Counted from the first letter of the stretch, positions 54,168-63,689 are shown. The stretch: 64,000 nt of DNA from an uncultured Sporosarcina sp. (GCA_947644645.1 CANSAF010000002.1:1-64000); one strand, 5' to 3'. Notes: a model not told the origin generated them from the sequence alone. A program made the numbers and translations.

Positions 54168-56948
54168 ATGGTGCTTGAACTGTATATGATTAGTGTAGCT
54201 TATGACCATAATCAGCAACCTAAGATGGGGAAATTACCGATACGAAAAATCCAAGTTGAAAATGTCGTGGAACAAAAGAATGAGGATAAATGGAGCATTT
54301 CAACGCATTATCGGAGTCAGTCGAATAATCGAATGATGCAAGTGGGGATTCGGATAACCGATTCAAAAATTAAGTCTCTGAGTTTAAGAGGTCAACAAGA
54401 TGGCATTGAAGTTTTCTTCGAAAAAGATCAGCACGAAAATATTTGGTTTGAGCCTACAAGATTTCAAAACTATAAACAGGGACGTTATTATCGATTTGAA
54501 GAAAATGGTGGCGTGACAGGCATTGCTAATGCAGGGAGTGTCCGAATTATTGGAAGGACGGATGACGGGGAAAAGGAACTTGGTCATATTCAATTTGTAC
54601 CGTCTTCGTTGTCGATTCGGGACTATGAAAGGATGGTGGCCGATTTATATCGTATTCGCGAAGAGTTAGTCCGCGGGCAACGTGCGGAGTCAATGACGAT
54701 TAAGCGTGAAACGGTTCCAAAACAGTTAAAAGAACAGTTGAAAATATTAAAGCAGGCGATGGACAATATTAATCGAATGCCGGTTAAACGTTTTCATTAC
54801 AAATGGAAAAAAGAAAAAGAGCATGAATATCGTCGTTTTAATATGCGGAAAGAAATTTTTAAAATGTTAAACCCTGGTAAAAGTGCTTATTATATTTATG
54901 CACCCGAGCCATCAGTAGAAATAAAGGAACATCAATTGATTAAGCAAGAGCTGAAGTTATTAAAAAAGTATGCAGAATTTTACAGTGGGCGTGGTGTAAT
55001 TTTGGAAGTTGACCGCGCGCAATTAATCAATGAACGGGAAATGATTTTTGAAAAAAGTAATATAGAGCTTCAGCAACAACTAAAAACGGCTACGGGTATG
55101 GAAAATCCATCGGTCTATAAAACATTGAAACATCATTATGAGAAGGAAATTGAAAGAGTTAATCAGCTGATTGATGCTGAAAAAGAACTGTATAAAAATT
55201 TTCTAGTATACAAACATGAAGAAGGGCGTCCCGAAAATTCATTACCTGTAATCGTTTCTTTGAATATTAAGGGAGATGCGAGCAATTATAAAATTGAATT
55301 CGAAAATAATCGTTTTAAAACGACTGTTCAGTCAAATTATCGGCAAGAACAATGGGAAAGTGCTATCCACTTTTTAGGATATCAATACTGGGAAGATAAA
55401 GAGTTTAAAAGTGGAGAATGTAAAAGTCATTTTTGTTCAATTGAATTAAATACAGAAGTAATTTCACAGCATCTATTATTGAAAGAAGCTGTGCAAAATA
55501 ATCGATTTAAGGATGTTCAAGCAAGTATGAAAATAAAAGGATATGTTGAATATCCTACATTTCCTTTATTTGAGAACGATCCAATTGGAAGAAGAATCAA
55601 TAATCCAAGATTCCGTGGGTATACGTTTAAATTTAAAAAGATTCAATCCATTACTATTGAACGCGAAGAAGTGGTGATACAGGAAGAAAAAACGTCGTTG
55701 CAGCAATTTTTACAACAAGCACCTATCCAAACTTCGCAAACACTTTCCTTACATGATGAGTTGGAAAGAATGGAGATTAGTTTAAATCAGCTTGAGCAGA
55801 TGTATCAATTGACGAAAAGATTAAAGGGATTAAGCGATGAAACGCTAGTATATGATTCGATCATTCAAACGGTAGATGATTTAATTCAACTGCCGATGCT
55901 TCAAAATGTTCGTCTCAAAGAACGGCAGCCGTTTTTACCGACACAACTCTTTTTGCATGATCCACAATATCATCTTGTATGGAAAGCTTTAACGGGAATT
56001 CATCGTAATCTTGAAGCTTCGTTTGTAGCGAAGAAAGATGAACTTCAAATTGGCGTAGTAAAAGTCGAACAGATTTATGAAATTTGGTCTTTGTATAAAG
56101 TGATTCATCTAATGACAGAGACACTTGGATGGCAGTTAGAAGGGAATATGGATGTTGTGAAGTATTTAGATCAATATATTCGTTCAAATTCATCTTATGT
56201 ACTACATAATTTCATCGTCTCTTTAACTTTTCAAAATTGGAAAGTAGAAATCACTTATGAGCCTAAAATTTATCTCGCAAATGTGAAAAATTACCGCACA
56301 CCCGATTTAGCAATGAGATTTATAAAAAATGAGGAAGTGCTTGGGATAGCTTATTTAGATGCCAAGTATCGGAATTATAAAACCCAGGGAAATGAGCAGT
56401 GGATAAAAGATATTCAGTCTGTCGCAATTGATAAATATGGTGCAATGGAGCCTGCTGACAACCGATGGAGATATAATGTTCTTGCATCTTTTATTCTTCA
56501 TCCAGATGTTGAATTTGGTCAGTCGACCGAGCAATTTGGCAAAAATTATTCGGTTACTTACAGTGCGGAGGATTTTGTAGGAACAGAAGAGGCACATAAA
56601 TATGGTTCGATTTATATGACACCTTCCGTTTCATATATGTTTAAAAATTGGCTGCGTATGATTATGGAGTATCAATTAGGTCAATATCATATATGTTGGA
56701 ATTGTGGTTGTGCAGATGATGTTAAGCGAGTTAAACGATTTACGTTTAGAGGAAAAGAGAAGTATCATTTTACATGTCAACAATGTAAGGAGTTTTGGGT
56801 AAAGGTGCATTGTCGCAATTGGCATTCACATTTACTCGTGAAGCATGTAAATAATTACCATCATCAACTTAAAAGAAATTATAAATGGTATGTCATTTGT
56901 CCCGTCTGTGGGGATGGAGATGAAGATAGAGAAAATCCTGGATTCTAA
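54168..56948 (+). CDS. Large DUF2357/McrC-like PD-(D/E)XK nuclease with zinc-ribbon tail
   Basis: 926 residues. The N-terminal half is a long DUF2357-like scaffold with coiled-coil segments; the nuclease core shows TPDLAMRFIKN (Asp near 712) and YLDAKYR (Asp-x-Lys near 731), the PD-(D/E)XK arrangement of McrC-type partners. The last 80 residues hold cysteine and histidine pairs (CWNCGC, CQQC, CRNWHSHLLVKH, CPVCGDGDED), predicting two or more zinc sites not found in classical McrC. It is coupled to the McrB-like gene (6-base gap) and ends inside its own terminator stem. DUF2357 naming is from memory of the family and needs a profile search. Confidence 0.78.
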   Translation: MVLELYMISVAYDHNQQPKMGKLPIRKIQVENVVEQKNEDKWSISTHYRSQSNNRMMQVGIRITDSKIKSLSLRGQQDGIEVFFEKDQHENIWFEPTRFQNYKQGRYYRFEENGGVTGIANAGSVRIIGRTDDGEKELGHIQFVPSSLSIRDYERMVADLYRIREELVRGQRAESMTIKRETVPKQLKEQLKILKQAMDNINRMPVKRFHYKWKKEKEHEYRRFNMRKEIFKMLNPGKSAYYIYAPEPSVEIKEHQLIKQELKLLKKYAEFYSGRGVILEVDRAQLINEREMIFEKSNIELQQQLKTATGMENPSVYKTLKHHYEKEIERVNQLIDAEKELYKNFLVYKHEEGRPENSLPVIVSLNIKGDASNYKIEFENNRFKTTVQSNYRQEQWESAIHFLGYQYWEDKEFKSGECKSHFCSIELNTEVISQHLLLKEAVQNNRFKDVQASMKIKGYVEYPTFPLFENDPIGRRINNPRFRGYTFKFKKIQSITIEREEVVIQEEKTSLQQFLQQAPIQTSQTLSLHDELERMEISLNQLEQMYQLTKRLKGLSDETLVYDSIIQTVDDLIQLPMLQNVRLKERQPFLPTQLFLHDPQYHLVWKALTGIHRNLEASFVAKKDELQIGVVKVEQIYEIWSLYKVIHLMTETLGWQLEGNMDVVKYLDQYIRSNSSYVLHNFIVSLTFQNWKVEITYEPKIYLANVKNYRTPDLAMRFIKNEEVLGIAYLDAKYRNYKTQGNEQWIKDIQSVAIDKYGAMEPADNRWRYNVLASFILHPDVEFGQSTEQFGKNYSVTYSAEDFVGTEEAHKYGSIYMTPSVSYMFKNWLRMIMEYQLGQYHICWNCGCADDVKRVKRFTFRGKEKYHFTCQQCKEFWVKVHCRNWHSHLLVKHVNNYHHQLKRNYKWYVICPVCGDGDEDRENPGF

Positions 56949-56971
56949 GTGTTTTAGAATCTAGGATTTTC
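56931..56971 (+). terminator. Terminator overlapping the end of the nuclease gene
   Basis: Long stem GAAAATCC-GGATTCTAA with TTAGAATC-GGATTTTC, followed by TTATTTG. The stop codon lies in the stem/loop. Confidence 0.8.
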
Positions 56972-57001
56972 TTATTTGTGCCTTGTAAGGGGATAGTCGG
57001 T

Positions 57002-57064
57002 GGTGAGAGTCTACTACCGGTTCGCGCTATCACCGAATAACTATGGTCGAATTTTAATTCTTAA
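57002..57064 (-). other. CRISPR-leader-like remnant
   Basis: GGTGAGAGTCTACTA, GGTTCGCGCTA and ATAACTATGGTCGAATTTTAA occur in the same order as GGTGCGAGTCTCCTA, GGTTCGCACTA and ATAACTATAGACAATTTTAA in the true leader at 60544-60612. No repeats lie next to it. Confidence 0.5.
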
Positions 57065-57116
57065 AAATAGAATAAGTCTTTTAAAGGATTCCACTAGGAC
57101 AATTTTGCGATAGGGG

Positions 57117-57419
57117 TCACCCGAGATGATACAAAACTTCATGGCATTGGTCGATTTGAATACGTAATGCTTCTGGAGATTCATCATATAAAACAATATC
57201 GATTTTGAGGAGCGTGTCTAGTTCATTTTCAATTTGATCGGTTAGTAAAAGCCACTTCATATTTGAAAGCCCAGGTGCCTTGACAGCTAAATCAATGTCA
57301 GATACATCAGTATAGTCGCCATATGCTCTTGAACCAAATAATAGAATAGATTGAATTTCTGGATAGTGTTGTGCGATGTTATGAAGTTGATTGATTAGAT
57401 GACTATTCATCTGCATCAT
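57117..57419 (-). CDS. mntA: MntA-type minimal nucleotidyltransferase antitoxin
   Basis: 100 residues (or 97 from 57410). The active site is the exact GS-X10-DxD pattern: FGSRAYGDYTDVSDIDLAV. In HepT/MntA modules MntA adds AMP residues to the HepT toxin and so silences it. The start overlaps the end of the HepT-like gene by 17 bases, which couples their translation. All catalytic acidic residues visible. Confidence 0.9.
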   Translation of the reverse strand: MMQMNSHLINQLHNIAQHYPEIQSILLFGSRAYGDYTDVSDIDLAVKAPGLSNMKWLLLTDQIENELDTLLKIDIVLYDESPEALRIQIDQCHEVLYHLG

Positions 57420-57822
57420 GCCCAGTGATATATTGTTCTTCTAATTTCGTGAAAGTTTTTTTCATTTCGGGAAAGTAATTACTAATATTCTGGACGATTT
57501 TACGCGCCATGTCTTCGCTATATACATGTGAAGTTGAATTTCGATCTTTAAGCATTTGTAGCCATGCTTGTTCATTGGTCAGCCATCCAACTTGGTAGGA
57601 TTCTTTTAATGTTTCCCGGGGAGTTCTAGCGTCGATGCCTTCCCTAGATAAGAGTCTTTTAAGGGTTTTCCAATATAGTTCAATCGTAAATTCAAAGCGT
57701 TGAATTGTACCATCTACAATCAGGCTATTTTCCAAATCTTCTTGAAGAGCTTCTTCTAAGCGTTTTAGCGCCCTTTTAAGGTTAGCGAAACTTTGTATTA
57801 GCTTGCGATCCATATCTCTCAT
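57403..57822 (-). CDS. hepT: HepT-like HEPN-fold protein (HI0074 family)
   Basis: 139 residues, all helical. It has the HEPN RNase motif R-X4-H in KDRNSTSHVY, followed by the tyrosine that MntA modifies in this family. It matches the HI0074-type nucleotidyltransferase substrate-binding proteins. First gene of the pair; GAGGTGG precedes the ATG. Whether it acts as an RNase toxin is inferred from the motif and the partner. Confidence 0.87.
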   Translation of the reverse strand: MRDMDRKLIQSFANLKRALKRLEEALQEDLENSLIVDGTIQRFEFTIELYWKTLKRLLSREGIDARTPRETLKESYQVGWLTNEQAWLQMLKDRNSTSHVYSEDMARKIVQNISNYFPEMKKTFTKLEEQYITGHDADE

Positions 57823-58066
57823 TAATATTCCACCTCTGTCGGAGTTATAGTGTTTTTATTTTATCATTTTAACTTTCTATATTGTATGGAGTGGTTTTAG
57901 TTTCCCATGATGACTTGCTATGGGTTTACATCGTTAATTGATAATTTTATTTCAATGAAAAATGATTTTTTGGGGGAGCCCTTTGGTTGAATCTTAAATA
58001 TGATTTTGTTTAGAAGGTTTTACTTTTCGAACAGTAGTATCGATATCTAAAAGCTGTACAGATGCT

Positions 58067-60430
58067 AATTTAATCCACGCACCGATAAAGAGTGAGACTG
58101 TGCCTCCAAGTCCAAATCTTCGAAATCCCATTCATTTCAATCCACGCACCCATAAAGAGTGCGACGTGGCTAGATTGGACATTTACGATGAAAGCAAAAA
58201 AATTTCAATCCACGCACCCATAAAGAGTGCGACAATAAAACCGCAGTACAAATCTTGTATTTGGATAATTTCAATCCACGCACCCATAAAGAGTGCGACC
58301 CACGCAATCGTGATATACAACCCAGAAACAAGAATTTCAATCCACGCACCCATAAAGAGTGCGACCAAGCATACTCTCAATTAGAAAATTTATATGGTAT
58401 TTCAATCCACGCACCCATAAAGAGTGCGACCTCAATATCTTACAAACTAGCTCGTTTATCATTCATTTCAATCCACGCACCCATAAAGAGTGCGACACAG
58501 TTGGGTATATGATGAAGAACAAAACATAATGATTTCAATCCACGCACCCATAAAGAGTGCGACCCTGGCTAAATCTAATAATGATTTTGGCACTTTGAAT
58601 TTCAATCCACGCACCCATAAAGAGTGCGACAAAACTCACGTGGATTCGGCTTTTTACCAAGCCCAATTTCAATCCACGCACCCATAAAGAGTGCGACGTG
58701 GATGGAGGCACCTCTGTTACTCCAACTCACATATTTCAATCCACGCACCCATAAAGAGTGCGACTGGGTTGTTACGTCACATGGTTCTGATTGGAGTTCG
58801 GATTTCAATCCACGCACCCATAAAGAGTGCGACGTAAATCTTATCACGTTGCCTTGAAAATCATACTATTTCAATCCACGCACCCATAAAGAGTGCGACG
58901 GCGATGACGGTCCAATCGAAATCATGATTACTCATTTCAATCCACGCACCCATAAAGAGTGCGACGAATACCATTCAGAATCGCTAAATATGCATCGCTA
59001 ATTTCAATCCACGCACCCATAAAGAGTGCGACGAGTATCAATTTTTATGATAAGAAACTGGAACGCATTTCAATCCACGCACCCATAAAGAGTGCGACTC
59101 TACATCGTGCTTCACATCAAAAGGTAGAATCGTATTTCAATCCACGCACCCATAAAGAGTGCGACGATTGGATTCGGCCAACGTATCCTACGCGCCGGTA
59201 TTTCAATCCACGCACCCATAAAGAGTGCGACGGAGAGATTGTTGGTGCATCATTAATAATTGAATATTTCAATCCACGCACCCATAAAGAGTGCGACTGA
59301 AGACGTTCATAGCTACTGCGCAATTGACAGGCATTTCAATCCACGCACCCATAAAGAGTGCGACTAAAAGTAGATCCATCTGTTGTAATTGCAACCAGAT
59401 TTCAATCCACGCACCCATAAAGAGTGCGACCTCTTGCCATCTATTTTCACCCCCTTTCAAAAACTTCATTTCAATCCACGCACCCATAAAGAGTGCGACT
59501 TTAGCGCCGTTATGTTTGTTGTAAACGGGATCTGATTTCAATCCACGCACCCATAAAGAGTGCGACTACTGTACGGATCAACGGCGCTGCAACCACAAAT
59601 ATTTCAATCCACGCACCCATAAAGAGTGCGACATCAAATTTTTCGCATGTTACAATTTACCGCGATATTTCAATCCACGCACCCATAAAGAGTGCGACTT
59701 ACTTCATTCCCCCATGATCTTGACGGGGTATTCATTTCAATCCACGCACCCATAAAGAGTGCGACAGACCCTCCGCAACATATGTTTCCGGTTTATCATA
59801 TTTCAATCCACGCACCCATAAAGAGTGCGACAGCATTTGCTTATTATCCCAACCGGCTAAAGCCATATTTCAATCCACGCACCCATAAAGAGTGCGACTA
59901 AAAAAGTCGTTCGATTCTCTATATTACCGCGAATTTCAATCCACGCACCCATAAAGAGTGCGACGGATAGTCGCTTACGTTCAAGATTAAATTTTTTAAT
60001 TTCAATCCACGCACCCATAAAGAGTGCGACGGCGTATGCTTCAACCATTTTTGCAATTCCTTCACTAATTTCAATCCACGCACCCATAAAGAGTGCGACA
60101 AAGACGGTTTGATGAAGCTTGGGACAAGATTTTTATTTCAATCCACGCACCCATAAAGAGTGCGACAATTTGGAATAATGACTTGTTTATTCCGAATCGA
60201 TTTCAATCCACGCACCCATAAAGAGTGCGACATCCCTACCAGAAGAAGAGATTAAAGCCGCTAAAATTTCAATCCACGCACCCATAAAGAGTGCGACATT
60301 CCTTTATTTGATCATAACCCCATACCAACGCTATTTCAATCCACGCACCCATAAAGAGTGCGACGAGATTGATGGCTATCTTGGACCAGATACACAGAAT
60401 TTCAATCCACGCACCCATAAAGAGTGCGAC
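58067..60430 (-). CRISPR. Type I-C CRISPR array: 36 repeats (one degenerate), 35 spacers
   Basis: I counted 35 identical 32-base repeats, first at 58134-58165 and last at 60399-60430, plus a degenerate one at 58067-58098 with four changes. The repeat read on the minus strand begins GTCGCACTC and ends GGATTGAAAT, with a 7-bp stem CGCACTC/GGGTGCG: the type I-C pattern. Spacers are 33-37 bases. The worn repeat at the left marks the old end, so transcription runs from right to left and new spacers enter at 60430. No cas gene is present anywhere in the window. Confidence 0.98.
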
Positions 60431-60620
60431 TGCGAAAAAGTGATGCTAATCGATTTAAACATCGATTATTTAACATCTTCAACGTCTATTGTACTTCATT
60501 TTCCTTTTAAATTCATGGAAAACCTGAAAAAGTATACTTTTATGGTGCGAGTCTCCTAGGGATTTCATGTTCACTTCTGGTTCGCACTAATATGAGATAA
60601 CTATAGACAATTTTAATAGT
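60431..60620 (-). promoter_or_regulatory. CRISPR leader
   Basis: AT-rich stretch next to the newest repeat. On the minus strand it contains TAGTGCGAACC, GAAATCCCTAGGAG and TCGCACC, a set that recurs in type I-C leaders, and a TATACT promoter-like box (about 60532-60537). 60621-60973 holds no gene. Confidence 0.75.
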
Positions 60621-60973
60621 ATGTTTTTTATTGGCGTCATTTGGCATGATGTGAAAAATCGATTTGATTTGTTAGTAAAACTATTTTATTTGTGACAACT
60701 AGAATAAGATACAAGTCGTATACTCTTGGGCCAGATAAATAGAATTTGACCATTCCAAAATGATCACCCCATCAACCTCGAGAAAACCAAACCACTGCTG
60801 TTTCTATTTACGTTTTTCAAAAACGAACCATTCTTTTATAAATCTTTCTCTTAAAGATCTATAAAGAACGTCTCCTTCGGAAAAGTTCTCCCTAAAAATA
60901 TCATGAAAAACTTTCTCTCTCTGTCCACCTTTTGCGAATTTTTTACTATGTATTAGGCAAAGGGGGAATTTGC

Positions 60974-61678
60974 ATGACACACTACTTAACAAAATACGCA
61001 TATTTCACAAATAAATTCGATTTAGATAAAGCAGCATCCATGCACAGAGCCGAACATTGGCAGGCGATGAATCAAACTGACCGCGTTGTACTCGATGTCA
61101 TTCGCCAATACTCTGTAAAATTCGGTGCGGCACATTTAAAGCATGACACGATTGCGGGGAGGATTGGCAAATCAAATGTGACGGTGCGCCGCGCGATTCG
61201 TAAACTTGTCGGGCTCAACATCATTGAAAAAATCCATTACGTCCGCCCAGTTATGAACGGACTTGGCGCAAATATTTATGCGATTAAGCCTTTTGAAGAA
61301 CCGGAAAAATTAGTCGAGCCAGCGAAGCCTGAAGTAGTTGAAGTCGTGGAGGAAGAATTTGCTCCAATAACTTATTTCGGAAGAATCAAAGCATTTTTAG
61401 CTTCAACAATCGGTGAGAGTAAAGCGGCAAGGAATTTCTTCGGCGTCTACCGCCAGAGCACGATGCCAATATTAAAATTCCGCGTTCATGCGGATAAAGG
61501 AAATTGCTTTGAAGAACTCGACATCCGCGCGCTACATATCGCCGTTCAAGCAACAAAAAGTAGAGAAATTAATAATCTACACGGCTATTTTTCAGGCGTT
61601 TTGCGGAAACTAATGGATGAATTTTTATTTAACGATTTGTGCATGGCTTATGATGAGTTGCCTGAAGAAAACGAATGA
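60974..61678 (+). CDS. Helix-turn-helix protein, intact copy of a duplicated gene
   Basis: 234 residues from ATG 60974 (AAAGGGGGAA 6-7 bases upstream). Residues about 30-100 form a winged helix (TDRVVLDVIRQYS, HDTIAGRIGKSNVTVRRAIRKL, NIIEKIHYVRP), like N-terminal domains of replication or plasmid-control proteins. An acidic linker (EPAKPEVVEVVEEE) leads to a C-terminal domain (YFGRIKAFLASTIGE ... LDIRALHIAVQATK ... KLMDEFLFNDL) that I cannot name. A ruined copy lies 9 kb to the left at 51728. Function unknown; DNA binding is likely. Confidence 0.75.
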   Translation: MTHYLTKYAYFTNKFDLDKAASMHRAEHWQAMNQTDRVVLDVIRQYSVKFGAAHLKHDTIAGRIGKSNVTVRRAIRKLVGLNIIEKIHYVRPVMNGLGANIYAIKPFEEPEKLVEPAKPEVVEVVEEEFAPITYFGRIKAFLASTIGESKAARNFFGVYRQSTMPILKFRVHADKGNCFEELDIRALHIAVQATKSREINNLHGYFSGVLRKLMDEFLFNDLCMAYDELPEENE

Positions 61679-61908
61679 ATTTTGGATGATGATTTCTTTG
61701 AAAAGGTGAGGAAGAGGATGGATCGCGCTAGAAATTCTATTAGCGTGCACATTATTGAAGATTGCGTGCAGATTCTCTCCGATTGTGTGGAGATTTTAGC
61801 GAAAAGCGTGCAGCATCCCAATCGCGTGCATGATTTCTTCAAAACATTAAATGTCGATGGGAGTGCGATTCTTACTGTTTGGATATACGCAGATTTTATG
61901 CGCTAGTA

Positions 61909-61969
61909 GGTGAGCAGGTACGTGCGCAGTTCGTTAAAGCCCCGAACTGCATTTCGTACCAGTCATCGT
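61909..61969 (-). repeat. Palindromic intergenic repeat, middle module alone
   Basis: GGTGAGCAGGTACGTGCGCAGTT ... GAACTGCATTTCGTACC..., the same module and orientation as 22982-23039, with some loss of pairing at the ends. It follows the HTH gene. Confidence 0.7.
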
Positions 61970-62011
61970 GGGGATGAATACTATACTTATCTGAATTCAA
62001 TGGATTGACGA

Positions 62012-63013
62012 TTAAGAAACAAACTCCTTATTTAAAGCTTCCAAATCTACTTCAAATCCTAAGTCTTCCAGCATTTGGTGATCCCGATTACTTTCTTGCC
62101 CTTCTGTAGTTAAGTAATCACCGATGAAAATTGAATTTGCTGGATAAAGTCCAAATGGTTGAAGACTGCGTAAATTTACTTCTCGTCCTCCAGAAATACG
62201 GATTTCTTTGGTCGGATTAATAAATCTGAATAAGCATAACACTTTTAGACAATAAATCGGCGTCAATTCGTTTGTTCCTTCAAGTGGTGTACCGTCAACA
62301 GCATGTAAAAAGTTTACTGGAATCGAATCGGCATCCATCGCATGTAAACTGCGCGCCATGGAAATCACATCTTCTTTCGTTTCACGCATGCCGATAATTA
62401 CACCTGAACAAGGAGAGATTCCTGACTGTTTTGCTAATTCAATCGTATTTACACGATCGTCAAAAGTATGAGAGGTTGTAATCTGATCATGATGTGCTGC
62501 GGAAGTATTAATATTATGATTATACCTATCGACACCCGCTTCTTTTAGTCGGCGCGCCTGTTCTGGTTTCAAGATTCCGAGACAAGCACATACTGTCATA
62601 TGTTCAAACTTTTCTTTTATTTCTTTTACGGAATCCACAACGATATCAAGCTCCCGGTCTGCTGGTCCACGTCCACTTGCGACAATGCAATAGGTTCCAG
62701 CATTTAAATCTGAAGCACGGTTTGCGCCTGCAATAATTTCTTCACGTTTCATCATGGAATACTTTTCAATCGGTGCTTTTGATACAATCGATTGTGCGCA
62801 ATAACCGCAATTTTCTGGGCATAATCCAGATTTCGTATTCATAATCATATTCAATTTCACTTTATTCCCGAAATACTTTTTTCGAATTTTATAGGCAGCA
62901 TGTAAAAGAGGCAGTAAATCTTCGTCATTGCTTAATAAAATGGATGATGCCTCTTCATCTGTTAAAATATGTCCACTGATTACTTGGTCTGCTAATGTTT
63001 CAAATTTTGTCAT
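62012..63013 (-). CDS. bioB: Biotin synthase BioB
   Basis: Radical SAM enzyme that inserts sulfur into dethiobiotin. 333 residues with the cluster motif C-x3-C-x2-C in LCPENCGYCAQS, the GxIxGxxE-type segment SGVIIGMRETKEDV and the second-cluster arginine/cysteine regions (YNHNINTSAAHHDQI, RISGGREVNLRSLQP). It follows bioY by 2 bases and shares its promoter. Confidence 0.96.
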   Translation of the reverse strand: MTKFETLADQVISGHILTDEEASSILLSNDEDLLPLLHAAYKIRKKYFGNKVKLNMIMNTKSGLCPENCGYCAQSIVSKAPIEKYSMMKREEIIAGANRASDLNAGTYCIVASGRGPADRELDIVVDSVKEIKEKFEHMTVCACLGILKPEQARRLKEAGVDRYNHNINTSAAHHDQITTSHTFDDRVNTIELAKQSGISPCSGVIIGMRETKEDVISMARSLHAMDADSIPVNFLHAVDGTPLEGTNELTPIYCLKVLCLFRFINPTKEIRISGGREVNLRSLQPFGLYPANSIFIGDYLTTEGQESNRDHQMLEDLGFEVDLEALNKEFVS

Positions 63014-63015
63014 AA

Positions 63016-63603
63016 TTAACGCCTCACTTTTAATGTTTTAGACATTCGATGTCCGAAAATACCTGCTAGAACCGCAAGAAGAATGTCTTTTGGTAATGGC
63101 GGTAACATCCATAACCACGCAATTTTATAGGTAAATGCATCGGGTGCAGAAGCCCAAAGTTTATAGGCAGCATACAACCAATTTGTACCAAATAAATAAT
63201 TCACCGACATCGCAACGAGTGCTGCTGTAATATACCCCTTTAAATTTCCGTTTTTTTCAATAATTTTTCCGGCAATATAGGCTACGAAAATAAAAGATAA
63301 AATAAATCCAAATGTAGGGCTAAGAATGGCACTAAAACCGCCACTAAATCTTGAAAATACTGGCGCTCCTGCAAGTCCAATAAACATGTAAACGGTCATT
63401 GATATAGCCCCTAATCGACTACCAAGAATCACTCCTGCCAAAATGGCAAAAAAAGTTTGTAATGTAATCGGTACACCACCAACGACTAAAAATGGAACGA
63501 ATGATGTGATGTTTGCACCAATCATCATCAGTGCGGCGAACATACCGCAATAAGTGATGTCCGTTGCTCGTATTCGACTCTTTCTTTCTACTATTGTTGT
63601 CAT
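63016..63603 (-). CDS. bioY: Biotin transporter BioY
   Basis: 195 residues, six membrane helices, the substrate-binding S component of an ECF transporter, with GGVPITLQTFFAILAGVILG and GGFSAILSPTFGFI typical of the family. It may use a shared EcfAA'T module encoded elsewhere. AGGTGAC precedes the ATG. Both biotin synthesis (bioB) and uptake are in one operon. Confidence 0.94.
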   Translation of the reverse strand: MTTIVERKSRIRATDITYCGMFAALMMIGANITSFVPFLVVGGVPITLQTFFAILAGVILGSRLGAISMTVYMFIGLAGAPVFSRFSGGFSAILSPTFGFILSFIFVAYIAGKIIEKNGNLKGYITAALVAMSVNYLFGTNWLYAAYKLWASAPDAFTYKIAWLWMLPPLPKDILLAVLAGIFGHRMSKTLKVRR

Positions 63604-63634
63604 AAGTCACCTCTCAATATATGTAATTATTTTA

Positions 63635-63689
63635 ATAGTAAAATAAAAAGCTGAATGAGTCAACCTGTAAAATTTTAAAGTTAACTCAT
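63635..63689 (-). promoter_or_regulatory. bioY-bioB promoter with BirA operator
   Basis: Operator ATGAGTTAAC-N15-GTTGACTCAT on the minus strand (63655-63689), one mismatch between halves, as in Firmicute BirA sites. The -35 box TTGACT (63658-63663) lies within its second half; a 17-base spacer leads to TACTAT (63635-63640). Biotinyl-AMP-bound BirA would block the -35. Confidence 0.85.

Noticed and set aside
58100-60559. A dozen open frames of 60-113 residues on both strands with repeating HAPIKSAT, NPRTHKECD, HSLWVRGLK or ALFMGAWIE blocks.
   Set aside because: These are translations of the CRISPR repeat in different frames, not genes.
60431-60973. Possible cas gene remnants beside the array.
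   Set aside because: No frame of useful length and no Cas motif; only leader and AT-rich sequence.
61682-61906. 74-residue frame after the HTH gene (DDDFFEKVRKRMDRARNS at its start).
   Set aside because: No good start or ribosome binding site; matching sequence behind the decayed copy at 52085-52125 suggests it is part of the duplicated segment rather than a gene.
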